A DNA stretch of 64,000 nucleotides, from positions 62,001-126,000 of the forward strand of contig DAOTUB010000225.1 of the NCBI GenBank assembly GCA_034437455.1, given 5' to 3'. Positions 44,001 through 54,169 of the stretch are shown here, piece after piece (the stretch's first letter is position 1; each line of letters starts with the position of its first letter). The notes under the pieces are model-generated. The model was not told the origin of the DNA, did no database searches, and saw nothing but the letters and a program-made list of their open reading frames with translations. Position numbers and translations under genes: made by a program. This stretch comes from DAOTUB01 sp034437455 (GTDB taxonomy: Bacteria > Chloroflexota > Anaerolineae > B4-G1).

Positions 44001-44888
44001 CCTGGTTTGTATGTCCTTACCAAGACCTTTGACGTTGAGGTCGGAACGTATGGCACCGAGAGCATCACCGAGTTGCTGTCGGTGGACTATACGGCTCCAC
44101 AAAGCAAGACAAAGCTGTTCGATCACTGCACGCCGGTGGTCATCCAGGGCCTTACCTCTGATGGTTCGGTGGTATTGGGCGAGGCGATGCACTTTACCGC
44201 CAACGTCGACGGCGACGCAATCATCACTTACGACTGGGACTTTGGCGGCGCTGGGACCCCTAGTGGTGAAACCACAGCCAACCCCGTCTTTACCTACACC
44301 ACTCCTAGCACGTACACCGTGTGGTTGAGCGTGACGAACGGTTGTGGTTTCGCTAGCACTTCTACCGTCGTGACGGTGAGCGGCGGCGTGGAGCTCTACC
44401 AGCCCACGGAATGGGTGACCAGCCCTTATGCCATCGCGGTGCACCATGTCCCAATCACAAATACCAGTGGTGCTACCAGGACGTTCGACATCACCTATGG
44501 GAATTACAGTTGGGTCATGGGGGGCGTTTGGCCAGATGTGGAACTATCGACGAAAGTTATCACGCTGGGTCGGTTCAGCAACGTGACTGCGACTCTGGTT
44601 GTGACGGTGCACATTCCGTCTGCTGTGGGCAACAACGTGAACGATACCGTTACCATTACGATGACGGAGCAAGCTGGCTCTATACAGGCTGCCTCAATGC
44701 TGACAACTTTTACAGAGTGCCGTTACAACTTTGATGGTAACCCTACCGTTGATGGTCTTGATGTGGCCGAGGTTGTCTTTGGCACTCTGAACGATGATCC
44801 ATACTACAACTTTGACTATCCCGATAACCTTACCGTTGATGGTCTCGATATATCCCAAGTTGTCTTGAACGCTGGGGATTGTCCATAA
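38073..44888 (+). CDS. Giant secreted protein: DUF11, PKD, InlB-like repeats and C-terminal dockerin
   Basis: A 2271-residue secreted protein. A signal peptide (about residues 1-37, ending VYAAP) is followed by alternating DUF11 repeats (about 71-190, 277-390, 474-590, 680-790, 883-1004) and PKD domains with WDFGDG cores (about 190-275, 390-473, 589-680, 790-882, 1107-1193, 1446-1533, 2020-2105). Divergent InlB-type repeats (FxGWSGD and TMDSDKxVTATF) lie at 1195-1340 and 1533-1680, and NEW3-like beta domains in between. The last 54 residues are a dockerin-like duplicate (NFDGNPTVDGLDVAEVV, then DNLTVDGLDISQVV) with EF-hand-type Asp/Asn spacing. It is probably an extracellular scaffold or adhesin. 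The next gene encodes a cohesin-like domain. Confidence 0.87.
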   Translation: MSRKAILRFVFALCLAFAGLAAFLGLMSSGQEQVYAAPSQSVKREPVERPLLPYDLAVLLGPHAPVAPMQTGDLTITKKVTTAVAGVPFTYTLTVTNTGAVTATNVIITDAVPANTTFITCSGGLTCGESSKVVSWTVNSILTDRAESVIFAVSTCSTTVITNDLYHVFTSTEGMTSSWGASLLVTPVTPTLTADFTHTVPSTTAVGHPAYFTDTTFTNGSIGIWQWGFGDGGIGTGETISHTYTTAGAYTVTLVVTDTCVLTTSSKMITNAVIVQQPVLTISKQIDAAAAGAPFTYTLTVTNTGPVAATNVVITDEVPAGAGYVSSDGTEAGGVVTWSGLTAAANGGTVTATFAVTACQAVTNSLYRVVTSTEGAASSWGPLLIVTPVTPTANFTHTPTETTVGDSVFFTDTTPGGSIVDWEWDFGDGGTASGSTASYSYTVAGDYTVTLVVTDACGYTDTKVLADAVIVHAPSAGLLIDKQASTAVMGAPFTYTLTVTNTDTLSNATNLVITDALPSNAYYVSGGVQANGVITWNSGLTATANGGAVSVTFAVTTCHAVTNSLYRVVTSTEGLTTTWGLPLAIVPATPNIVVSFTHAPTETTVVDSVAFTGAVSTDGGSIADWEWDFGDGETASGQMVTHNFDTVGVYTVTLVVTDACGYTDTQVLTNAVFVYSAGLLIDKQAAPEIAGKPFTYTLTVTNTDPLSDATGVVITDALPLGTNYITCTGGLTCGESSGVVSWTVPNVFSNNGSVAVTFAVTACRAVTNSLYRVVTSTQGMTSSWGTPLLVAPIAPNVVVSFTHAPIDVALGSSVFFTDDNDTTTNGGAIVDWEWDFGDGGMDSGDAVSYTYGAAGAYTVTLVVTDACGYTATKTLTDAVIVHEPVLILSKQAVTDTVWAGERLTFTLTVTNADTVVDATGVVITDEIPLNTTFITATTPLTGPVSGVVTWTRGTLVAGMDDVITMVVEAANTLIDDTITNTAWVASAEGVADSDFVVVAVVAPDITADPPSLSAILNLNETATRTLTIGNVGAADLDWALTENPTQTWLTEAPTNSTEIPFDGTVVDVVFASGTTTGTFTTTLEIDSDDPDEPQIVVSVTMVVTDACIPVEGADFNVEPMDPQVNEVITFTGSITQGTKPVTYTWEFGDGSPVTTTTNASILHTYATSATYTVVMTATNDCGTDAASKAVMVAAPSYTLTMATDGTGSGTVDPPGGSYLGGTQVTLTATASSTSTFAGWSGGATGTANPVTITMDSDKVVTATFDTVYYTLTVMSDGNGSVVLTPTGGVYVRGTQVTLTAVPSVTWMFDGWSGDVGGANDTVTITMDSDKAVTATFHFYSVTVAPPADDKLGAPDQAVTYTLWVTNTGGVPDTFTVTASGSQTWTLTLVPTPTVPLDDGEAGRVLVEVQIPASAISGTPDVVTFTVTSKEDPRKSATSILTTTVSTDCIPVNGFDFYFTPVDPEINEEVTFTSEFGEGSLSITYTWDFGDTFTGTGAAIAHTYTTSDTYTVLMTVTNDCDVYTASKTVTVITPTYTLTVVKDGTGSGTVELVPAGGSYFSGTQVVLTATAPSTSTFDGWSGDLGGMTETVTITMDSDKVVTATFNAITWTLTVVKDGSGGGDVELIPPGGIYISGTQVTLTANAYPTSTFMGWSGDLGGMTETQSLQMNGNRAVTATFNFYSVTIAAPIDTCLGDPGETVTYTLHVTNTGAETDTFDIAVNGSWGPTLSITETTLLSPGEGEDVVVTVTIPTTASCNGDDIITVKATSQESGGSVSASRVLIASANTYCVVIVTPEDAQDRYPGDTVTYTLQVSNTGNCSNTYDIGVSGVWTPSLSITNTGVLTSDGFANVTVTVDIPITAIPGVSDETTVLVTGTISSVATDTIVLTTTASPPDRYWDKQVTVNGDPVALVGVTMITPTSVVQIVDRVWITYTPNVTFTLWETWTNSLTLNNLVSTTGSITKALNSMTWVVTDVVPGLYVLTKTFDVEVGTYGTESITELLSVDYTAPQSKTKLFDHCTPVVIQGLTSDGSVVLGEAMHFTANVDGDAIITYDWDFGGAGTPSGETTANPVFTYTTPSTYTVWLSVTNGCGFASTSTVVTVSGGVELYQPTEWVTSPYAIAVHHVPITNTSGATRTFDITYGNYSWVMGGVWPDVELSTKVITLGRFSNVTATLVVTVHIPSAVGNNVNDTVTITMTEQAGSIQAASMLTTFTECRYNFDGNPTVDGLDVAEVVFGTLNDDPYYNFDYPDNLTVDGLDISQVVLNAGDCP

Positions 44889-44907
44889 CCAGGCCAGCCC
44901 CAAAAAA

Positions 44908-44952
44908 TCCCAGGGGCAACAAGAAACCAGTTGCCCCTGGGAAAGATATTTT
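44908..44952 (+). terminator. Terminator or attenuator between the two giant genes
   Basis: A perfect 12-bp stem, CCCAGGGGCAAC (44909-44920) with GTTGCCCCTGGG (44930-44941), has a 9-nt loop and is followed by AAAGATATTTTT. It ends only 6 bp before the AAGGAGG of the second gene, so leak-through would set the ratio of the two proteins. Confidence 0.75.
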
Positions 44953-44969
44953 TGCACAAGGAGGATGAA

Positions 44970-47900
44970 ATGATGTCGAAACTTTGGACTTTTATCATTG
45001 CTAGTTTTATGGCGGTTACTTTGCTATTGTTGGTTGGTGTTGCGTCTGTGTCTGCGAGGGAAATACCCGATGACGAATACACTGCACCTTTGGCTCCTTT
45101 GCAGCAAGCGATCACCGTTACTCTTGGTAGCGATACAATACAAGTAGGTGGGAGCATCGCTATCACGGTGGGCCTTGAGAATCCATCGGCTATCGAAGTA
45201 GCGGCCTTTCGCATGGAAACAGACCATGGCGCGGGTAATTTCATTACGGTTACGAACTGGAGCCCTAATGTGCCTGATTTCATAACAGATACATGGTGGT
45301 CGCCTGCGGGCGTCAATCCTGGGGGGGGACCTACCAGGGTGTACTGGTCCGGTAGTACCTTGGAAGTCGGGGTCTATATCACTGGAACTGGTAGTCTAGG
45401 CTGGTTGACCGTAGATGCAGGGATGACTCCTGGAACGTACGAGTTGGCTTATGTCCCTGGCGCGGGATTGACTGCCCTGAAAGACTCGGGGAATAACAAT
45501 ATATTTGCGCCAGCTTTGGGCTCGCCTAGCGGATGGATAACCGTTGTTGATATACCGATCACCAGCCTGAGTGCTGCCGGCGATAGCCCAGTGGCGCTCG
45601 GCACTGCAACCAACTTTACCGCAACTGTCAACGGCGCTGCCACGAATGTTACCTATACGTGGAGCTTTGGCGGGACTGGAACCGGTAGCGGTCTTGATAC
45701 AGCCAACCCGGCCTATACTTATGATAACCCTGGCGTCTATACGGCGATTGTAACGGCGAGCAACACGGCGGATTCCATAACTGACACGACGACCGTAGAG
45801 ATACACGCGCTTCCCGATTTGAGCGCCGACAACTCTGGCCTGACGGACGTGGACAGCGACGTTTATTTTACCGCCACCCTTAATTCTGATCCCCTGGGCG
45901 TCACCTACGTCTGGGACTTTGGCGATGGGGTGGGTACTGACGTCGGCGCTACTCCATCCTATGCCTATAGCACGGCAGGCTCTTACGTAGCAACTGTGAC
46001 GGCTACGAATGCAGCGGGGTCGGTCCCGGCTACGACGACGGTGGACATTCAGGATGTTCTAATTACTGGCCTGGCAGCCAACAACGACGGCCCGACCGCA
46101 CTAGGCAGTCCCACCCAGTTTAACGCCACTGTCGCCACTGGTACGGGCGTCTCGTATGCCTGGGACTTTGGCGACGGGACAGGCGTCGGTGTGGGCGCTA
46201 GCCCGGTCTACACCTACACCGGCTTTGGCACCTTTACGGCAGTTGTAACGGCCACCAACTCGCGTGACTGGGTCACGGCCACGACCGACGTCATCATCAG
46301 CAGCGACCCGGACATCCAGGTTCCAGCCTCTATGACCGAGGTTCTGAACCCCAACGAGACGAGCACGCAGATACTGACCATTCGCAACGTCGGCGGTGAG
46401 AACTTGAACTGGTCCACCCTGAATGAAAACCCAGGGGTCGGCTGGTTGAGCGAGACGCCCACGAGCGGTTCGGCGCCGATACCGCCAGGCGGAAGCGACA
46501 ATGTGACGGTCACTTTCAACAGCACCGGGATGAACCCTGGCACCTATAACACCGTTCTGCGGATCCGGAGCGACGATCCGGATGAGCAATGGTCAAACGT
46601 ACCTGTGACGCTGACGGTGACCTGCGTCCCGGTGACCGCCGTAGACTTTGACTACACACCGTCGAACCCGAGCGCGGGCGACCCGGTCGACTTGACTGCT
46701 GTTGTCACTCCGTCCAACGCAACGCCGCTCATTGACTATGCCTGGAACTTTGGCGATGGTGACACGGGCGCCGGACCGACGGTCGCTCACACCTGGAGCC
46801 TCAGCGGCACCTACAGCGTGGCGCTGACTGTCACCAACTGCTCCGGCGTGGGTTTGGAGACGGTTAGCAAGTCTGTGAACGTACCTGGTGATCTGGACAT
46901 CACCGTCAGTCCACCCTCGTTGAGCGCTACGCTGAACCCCGGCAGTTCGATCACGCGCACGCTCGTCATTGAGAACGACCCGGGGGCCACTGCTAACCTG
47001 AACTGGAATCTGGCAGAGAATCCGGGGGTAGGCTGGTTGACCGAGTCCTCTCTGAATGGTACGCTGGGCCCGGGAGAAAGCGTCAACGTAGACGTCGTCT
47101 TTGATGCCACCGGCTGGCCCACCAACACCTACACCACGTGGCTCCAGGTCAACAGCAACGACCCGGATGAGCCGCAGGTGATTGTGACCGCGACCCTGGT
47201 GGTGACCACGGTTTGCATCCCGGCGGAGGGCGCGAACTTTTCCTACAGCCCATCGAATCCGCAGGCGGGTGAGGAGGTCACCTTCTTTGGCAGCGTCACC
47301 CGGGGCACCGAGCCTGTCACTTACACCTGGGACTTTGGCGGCGGCAATGTCGCTACCGGGTCGGTGGTCACCTACAGTTGGAACTTGAGCGGCACCTATC
47401 CTGTGGCGGTGAGCGCCGTCAATTCCTGTGGCTCGACAGGTCCGACGACGAACTATGTCGGCGTCACCGGCGAGCCGGACATCACGGTGGCTCCTCTCAC
47501 ACTGAGCGCCTCGTTGGAGGTCGGTGGCAACACCACGCGCCAGCTTATCATCGGCAACGACAGCGCCGCTACCGCCGACCTGAACTGGAGCGTGATGGAG
47601 GTCCCGACGGATGTGGCCTGGTTGAGTGAAGCGCCGGGCAGCGGCGTGGCCTCTCCTGGGATGAGCGACACGGTGACCATCTCTTTCAACGCTGTCGGAT
47701 TGAGCGGCGGTACCTACAATACCACGCTACGGGTCGGCAGCAACGATCCGGACCAGCCGACCGTAGACGTACCCGTGGCGCTGACGGTCGTCACTTGCGC
47801 CCCCGTCTCCAATGTAGATTTTACCACCTCCGCGAATCCTGAGGTAGGCGAGCCGGTCACCTTCACCGGCACTGTTGACGCCGGTAGTAGGACACCGATC

Positions 47901-49400
47901 GAGTTTGCCTTTGACTTTGGCGACGGCACTGCCCCAGTGAGCACGTGGCGGTACGAGAATTTTTACGTTGTGCAGCACACCTACACCGCCAGCGATACGT
48001 ACCACGTAGTGATGACCGCCACCAATAACTGCCCGAGCGATGCTACGGTGACCCACGACGTCGTCGTACCGGGCGATCCGGACATCGCTGTGGACCCACT
48101 CTCGTTGAGCGCCTTGTTGAATCCCAATATAAACGCAAACCAGACGAGCCCGCGCGAATTGATCATCAGGAACGCTGCCGGCGCCACTGCTGGCCTGAGA
48201 TGGACGCTGGTCGAGACGCCGACAGATGTCTCCTGGTTGGACGTTTCGCCCGCAAGCGGTTTAATATCTCCATCGGGGAGCAGCAGTGTGCAAGTCACCT
48301 TCAATACCTCTCCGAACCCTGGATTCGGCACCCATACTACCACACTGCGGATCACCAGCAACGATCTGGAAGTGCCGGTGGTGAATGTGAACGTGACGCT
48401 GGAAGTGGCCTCTGGATGTATCGAGATAGATGGTGCAGACTTTGACTTTGCGCCGACGGGGCCGATTACGGCGGGGGACACGGTCGTCTTTACGGCCAGT
48501 GTGGAACAGGGCAGTCTGCCCATTGACTATACCTGGGATTTCGGCGATGGTAATTCGGTGGTGCAGAATGCCGTGAATGCGCAGACCTCCATTGTGACGC
48601 ATATCTACACGGGCACAGAAGAGGGATACCACGTGAAGCTGCGGGTGACCAATCCTTGTCCAAGTGAAGACAGCGTCTCCAAGAGAGTGGGTAATCCGGT
48701 GATCTATCTGCCGCTGGTGGTGCGAAACCATAGCACCTGCGCGATGGTGGACATCATTGCTCCCCTGGAGAGTGACAGCCCAGTGGCGCTGGGCGAGATG
48801 ATGCACTTTACCGCCACTGTCGCCGGCAGTATACCCATCACCTATGCCTGGGAATTTGGCGGTTCTGGCACGTCGGGTGGGACAGACATGAATCCGAACT
48901 TCACATACGATGCCGTCGGGACCTACACGGTCACCCTGGTCGTGACAAATGCCTGCGGGACCGACGATGAATCTATCGTGGTGTCAGTGATCACGCCAAC
49001 CTGTACTGTGCCGAGCATTACCGGACTGACAAGCGATGGCTCGGTGACGTTGGGCGAGACAGTGCACTTTACCACTGCCGTCACCGGTAGTACACCTATC
49101 ACTTACACCTGGGATTTTGGCGGCGCCGGGACGCAGGGTGGTACTGACGCTAACCCGACTTTTACGTACGACGCAGCCGGCATATATGTGGTCAGGCTGG
49201 ACGTGGCCAACCCTTGTGGGACGGACACCGACGTCACTCTGGTGACCGTCAATGCAACCCGGTCCAGCTCCAGCTTCGTCCCGGCCGCGTCGCTGGCGGA
49301 CGCGATGCTCTCGCTCATCAGTCGTCTTCCCGCGTTCGACGCCATCGTCGAGGCGGATGCTTCGCAACCGGCTGTGGATTCTGGGGACGCTTCCGGCTGA
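44970..49400 (+). CDS. Giant secreted protein: N-terminal cohesin-like module plus PKD and ASH/BACON-like repeats
   Basis: A 1476-residue secreted protein. A signal peptide (residues 1-30, ending VSVSA) leads to a cohesin-like domain at about 46-195: ITVTLGSDTIQVGGSIAITV, VAAFRMETDHGAGN, then GSLGWLTVDAGMTPGTYELA and SGWITVVD at the end. PKD domains (about 196-443, 551-640, 748-833, 942-1033, 1149-1241, 1258-1428) alternate with beta repeats of ASH/BACON type (LSASLEVGGNTTRQLIIGN, WLSEAP, RVGSNDPDQP). IYLPLVVRN, usually C-terminal in such proteins, is internal at about 1244-1252. The start is ATG 44970 or 44973 behind AAGGAGG. The cohesin assignment is by pattern. Confidence 0.83.
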   Translation: MMSKLWTFIIASFMAVTLLLLVGVASVSAREIPDDEYTAPLAPLQQAITVTLGSDTIQVGGSIAITVGLENPSAIEVAAFRMETDHGAGNFITVTNWSPNVPDFITDTWWSPAGVNPGGGPTRVYWSGSTLEVGVYITGTGSLGWLTVDAGMTPGTYELAYVPGAGLTALKDSGNNNIFAPALGSPSGWITVVDIPITSLSAAGDSPVALGTATNFTATVNGAATNVTYTWSFGGTGTGSGLDTANPAYTYDNPGVYTAIVTASNTADSITDTTTVEIHALPDLSADNSGLTDVDSDVYFTATLNSDPLGVTYVWDFGDGVGTDVGATPSYAYSTAGSYVATVTATNAAGSVPATTTVDIQDVLITGLAANNDGPTALGSPTQFNATVATGTGVSYAWDFGDGTGVGVGASPVYTYTGFGTFTAVVTATNSRDWVTATTDVIISSDPDIQVPASMTEVLNPNETSTQILTIRNVGGENLNWSTLNENPGVGWLSETPTSGSAPIPPGGSDNVTVTFNSTGMNPGTYNTVLRIRSDDPDEQWSNVPVTLTVTCVPVTAVDFDYTPSNPSAGDPVDLTAVVTPSNATPLIDYAWNFGDGDTGAGPTVAHTWSLSGTYSVALTVTNCSGVGLETVSKSVNVPGDLDITVSPPSLSATLNPGSSITRTLVIENDPGATANLNWNLAENPGVGWLTESSLNGTLGPGESVNVDVVFDATGWPTNTYTTWLQVNSNDPDEPQVIVTATLVVTTVCIPAEGANFSYSPSNPQAGEEVTFFGSVTRGTEPVTYTWDFGGGNVATGSVVTYSWNLSGTYPVAVSAVNSCGSTGPTTNYVGVTGEPDITVAPLTLSASLEVGGNTTRQLIIGNDSAATADLNWSVMEVPTDVAWLSEAPGSGVASPGMSDTVTISFNAVGLSGGTYNTTLRVGSNDPDQPTVDVPVALTVVTCAPVSNVDFTTSANPEVGEPVTFTGTVDAGSRTPIEFAFDFGDGTAPVSTWRYENFYVVQHTYTASDTYHVVMTATNNCPSDATVTHDVVVPGDPDIAVDPLSLSALLNPNINANQTSPRELIIRNAAGATAGLRWTLVETPTDVSWLDVSPASGLISPSGSSSVQVTFNTSPNPGFGTHTTTLRITSNDLEVPVVNVNVTLEVASGCIEIDGADFDFAPTGPITAGDTVVFTASVEQGSLPIDYTWDFGDGNSVVQNAVNAQTSIVTHIYTGTEEGYHVKLRVTNPCPSEDSVSKRVGNPVIYLPLVVRNHSTCAMVDIIAPLESDSPVALGEMMHFTATVAGSIPITYAWEFGGSGTSGGTDMNPNFTYDAVGTYTVTLVVTNACGTDDESIVVSVITPTCTVPSITGLTSDGSVTLGETVHFTTAVTGSTPITYTWDFGGAGTQGGTDANPTFTYDAAGIYVVRLDVANPCGTDTDVTLVTVNATRSSSSFVPAASLADAMLSLISRLPAFDAIVEADASQPAVDSGDASG

Positions 49401-49433
49401 GCCGATTAGCCGTGTAACCGAGGACAATCTTAC

Positions 49434-49463
49434 CCTCCCGTGGGCGCTGCCGCCCACGGGAGG
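49434..49463 (+). terminator. Stem-loop after the cohesin-protein gene
   Basis: A perfect 13-bp stem, CCTCCCGTGGGCG (49434-49446) with CGCCCACGGGAGG (49451-49463), has a CTGC loop, 33 bp after the stop codon. The downstream sequence is only weakly T-rich (GAGTTGTTT). It probably ends the transcript, helped by the strong palindrome that follows. Confidence 0.55.
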
Positions 49464-49480
49464 ACGAGTTGTTTCATGCC

Positions 49481-49539
49481 AGACCCCCGTCCCCCTTCCG
49501 TCCCCCCCATTGGGGGGGAGAGAGGGGGGGCGGGGGTCT
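49481..49539. repeat. Intergenic C-run/G-run palindromic element
   Basis: This is the most complete copy. Perfect outer arms AGACCCCCG (49481-49489) and CGGGGGTCT (49531-49539) enclose further C and G runs around C7-ATT-G7 (49502-49518). Related cores are embedded in phase in lon (23732-23778) and in an ABC exporter gene (60500-60543). Confidence 0.8.
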
Positions 49540-49568
49540 GTATTTGCGTATCTTGCCTGCCCACACGA

Positions 49569-49853
49569 CTAGAAGTTTCTGAGAACCAACGGGAGGAATA
49601 TCTTGAACTCGGCTTCCCCCCCACACCAGAAACCGGCGCAGGCGCCATAGTTGGCGCTGGTGCCAAAGCTGCCCACCGCGCCCTGCCCCATCGTGCTGAT
49701 CACGCCATAGTTGGTCCCCGTCACGCGGCTTCCGCCTCCGGCGACGACGTGGCGGACGATATCGTATCCCTGGAGCAACAAAGCGCCAGAGAACAACGTC
49801 AGTGAGGCCAGCATCAATACTACCAGAATGATCTTTTTTCGCTTGCTCATCAT
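49569..49853 (-). CDS. Small secreted protein ending in FLPLVLRNF
   Basis: A 94-residue exported protein. A basic start (MMSKRKKIILVVLMLASLTL) and hydrophobic segment form a signal peptide. The middle is Gly-rich (VVAGGGSRVTGTNYGVISTM, then GQGAVGSFGTSANYGACAGF), a pattern I associate with short secreted proteins of this phylum, and it ends FKIFLPLVLRNF. The same LPLV-x-RN motif occurs inside the neighbouring giant protein. It lies 23 bp upstream of the lipoprotein gene stop on the same strand, so it belongs to a small operon with it. Function unknown. Confidence 0.6.
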   Translation of the reverse strand: MMSKRKKIILVVLMLASLTLFSGALLLQGYDIVRHVVAGGGSRVTGTNYGVISTMGQGAVGSFGTSANYGACAGFWCGGEAEFKIFLPLVLRNF

Positions 49854-49876
49854 CGGCCTCCTTTAGCCAGGACTGC

Positions 49877-51043
49877 CTAGTTGAGCGAGACCAGGATCAG
49901 AATGACGCCGGTGCCTTGATCCAGCGACTCCATTGCCTTGCCCAGGATGGTACCAGGCGGATAGAACTCCACGTCGCCCACTTGGAGAGGATCGGCCCGC
50001 ATCGCGTGACCGGTCGTGTCCGAAGTGACCAACAGGTCGCCCGGCTGGATCGCGCCGTTCTCAGCCGAGACCTTGCAGGGTACCACGCCGGCCATCGCGA
50101 CAGGCACGTGGTCCAGTTCCAGATCATACATAAACTTGGGAAGATGCTCGATTTCAGGTATGTTGGGATCGCCTTCCAAGATCTCTGGAATCACATCACC
50201 GCCGAGAAAGCCCGGACGGGTGGAGTATACACCAGCGACATTGGTGGCGTAAGACTCCGCGGAACGTATCAAGAGCCCATCCGTCCCGATGACCAAGACA
50301 TCTCCAGGTTCTGCGCTTTCGCCTGTCGGCAGCATATCGGCGTAATCGGCTCCACCATTTTCGAATGTACCATCCACACGGGCACGCACTGTATCTAGAT
50401 AGTCGTAGACACGGAAGACGCGCTCATTAAATGGGTCCGAGACGCCATCACCTCGGTAGGCATAGATATAGTCCCCATCAGGATCCAAGTTGGCCAGCTC
50501 CAACGTGGGCACATCAGCCCCATTGTTCACAGCCAAAATCGCGTTCCCGCTATCACCACTTGAGGGCACAACGGCGACACCGAGGCCGATACCGTCACCA
50601 GCGTTGGCGATGTTCAGGGTGGCGCTCATTGGGCTGGTCTTGTAGACGTAACCATCGATCGTGGCTCCGGGTACCAGGCTCATCGCGTACGGCGCGCCCC
50701 ATAGCCGTTGGCGATTTGGCAAGTGCTCCCCTTCTACTGTCAGATCCACTTCCATTGGCTCGTGCATCTCCTCGATGGGCGGACTCAACACCTCACTGAA
50801 AATGCCGTTCTGAGTTGTGACGGTCCGTGTGACCACGTATACTTCAGTGCCGGTGCCCGCCCTATACAACCGGAAGGCAACCTCGTAGTCACCGTCGGAT
50901 ACAGGATTGCCACTGCCGTCGGTCAACACGCCTTGATAGCTGAAGCTAGAGGTTAAAGCGGTCGGCGTGCAGCCGGCGATAATCACGGTGGCGAGAGCGA
51001 TGAAAACCAACCCACCAATCACCAAAAGTTTGCGAATGTTCAT
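49877..51043 (-). CDS. Lipoprotein with C-terminal beta domain resembling G2/IMC-type modules
   Basis: A 388-residue lipoprotein. The signal ends in the lipobox IIAGC (about residues 19-23). The N-terminal domain (SFSYQGVLTDGSGNPVSDGD, YEVAFRLYRAGTGTEVY, QRLWGAPYAMSL) is the beta module that often precedes such proteins. The C-terminal region reads DYADMLPTGESAEPGDVLVI, then GVYSTRPGFLGG and LLVTSDTTGHAMRAD, resembling domains near autoproteolytic G2/IMC modules of phage-like fibres, but I see no clear catalytic pair. AAGGAG precedes the ATG at 51043. Possibly a surface fibre or anchor component. Confidence 0.68.
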   Translation of the reverse strand: MNIRKLLVIGGLVFIALATVIIAGCTPTALTSSFSYQGVLTDGSGNPVSDGDYEVAFRLYRAGTGTEVYVVTRTVTTQNGIFSEVLSPPIEEMHEPMEVDLTVEGEHLPNRQRLWGAPYAMSLVPGATIDGYVYKTSPMSATLNIANAGDGIGLGVAVVPSSGDSGNAILAVNNGADVPTLELANLDPDGDYIYAYRGDGVSDPFNERVFRVYDYLDTVRARVDGTFENGGADYADMLPTGESAEPGDVLVIGTDGLLIRSAESYATNVAGVYSTRPGFLGGDVIPEILEGDPNIPEIEHLPKFMYDLELDHVPVAMAGVVPCKVSAENGAIQPGDLLVTSDTTGHAMRADPLQVGDVEFYPPGTILGKAMESLDQGTGVILILVSLN

Positions 51044-51246
51044 GTTTCTCCTTCTTGTATATGCTTGGCTGTCCAAATAGATGTTTATTCATCACGCTTG
51101 GATGTATAAAATCACCTCCTCGTAATCATCATGCCCATTTGCTGTTTGTTTCTCTAGTGGGGGAATGGGATTCTGCCAACGCTTGCCTAGTATACCATAA
51201 AACTGTCGATTGGAACACTCGTTGCTCCCCGCCCTGGGCATTTGCT

Positions 51247-51275
51247 TTGTCCAACCTCTAAAAACATGTTACAAT
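51247..51275 (+). promoter_or_regulatory. uvrA promoter
   Basis: TTGTCC (51247-51252) and TACAAT (51270-51275) are 17 bp apart. The start site falls near 51282, which rules out the in-frame start at 51242 and supports the TTG at 51320. No LexA-type operator of the Bacillus or E. coli kind is visible. The rest of the gap (51044-51246) shows nothing else. Confidence 0.65.
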
Positions 51276-51319
51276 ATTCTTTCGCCTTGACGAAGGTAGC
51301 AAAACTAGGGGAGGAATCG

Positions 51320-54158
<2,839 letters not shown>

Positions 54159-54169
<11 letters not shown>

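Noticed and set aside
51044..51319. SOS (LexA) box search upstream of uvrA
   Set aside because: No E. coli- or Bacillus-type LexA palindrome found near the promoter.
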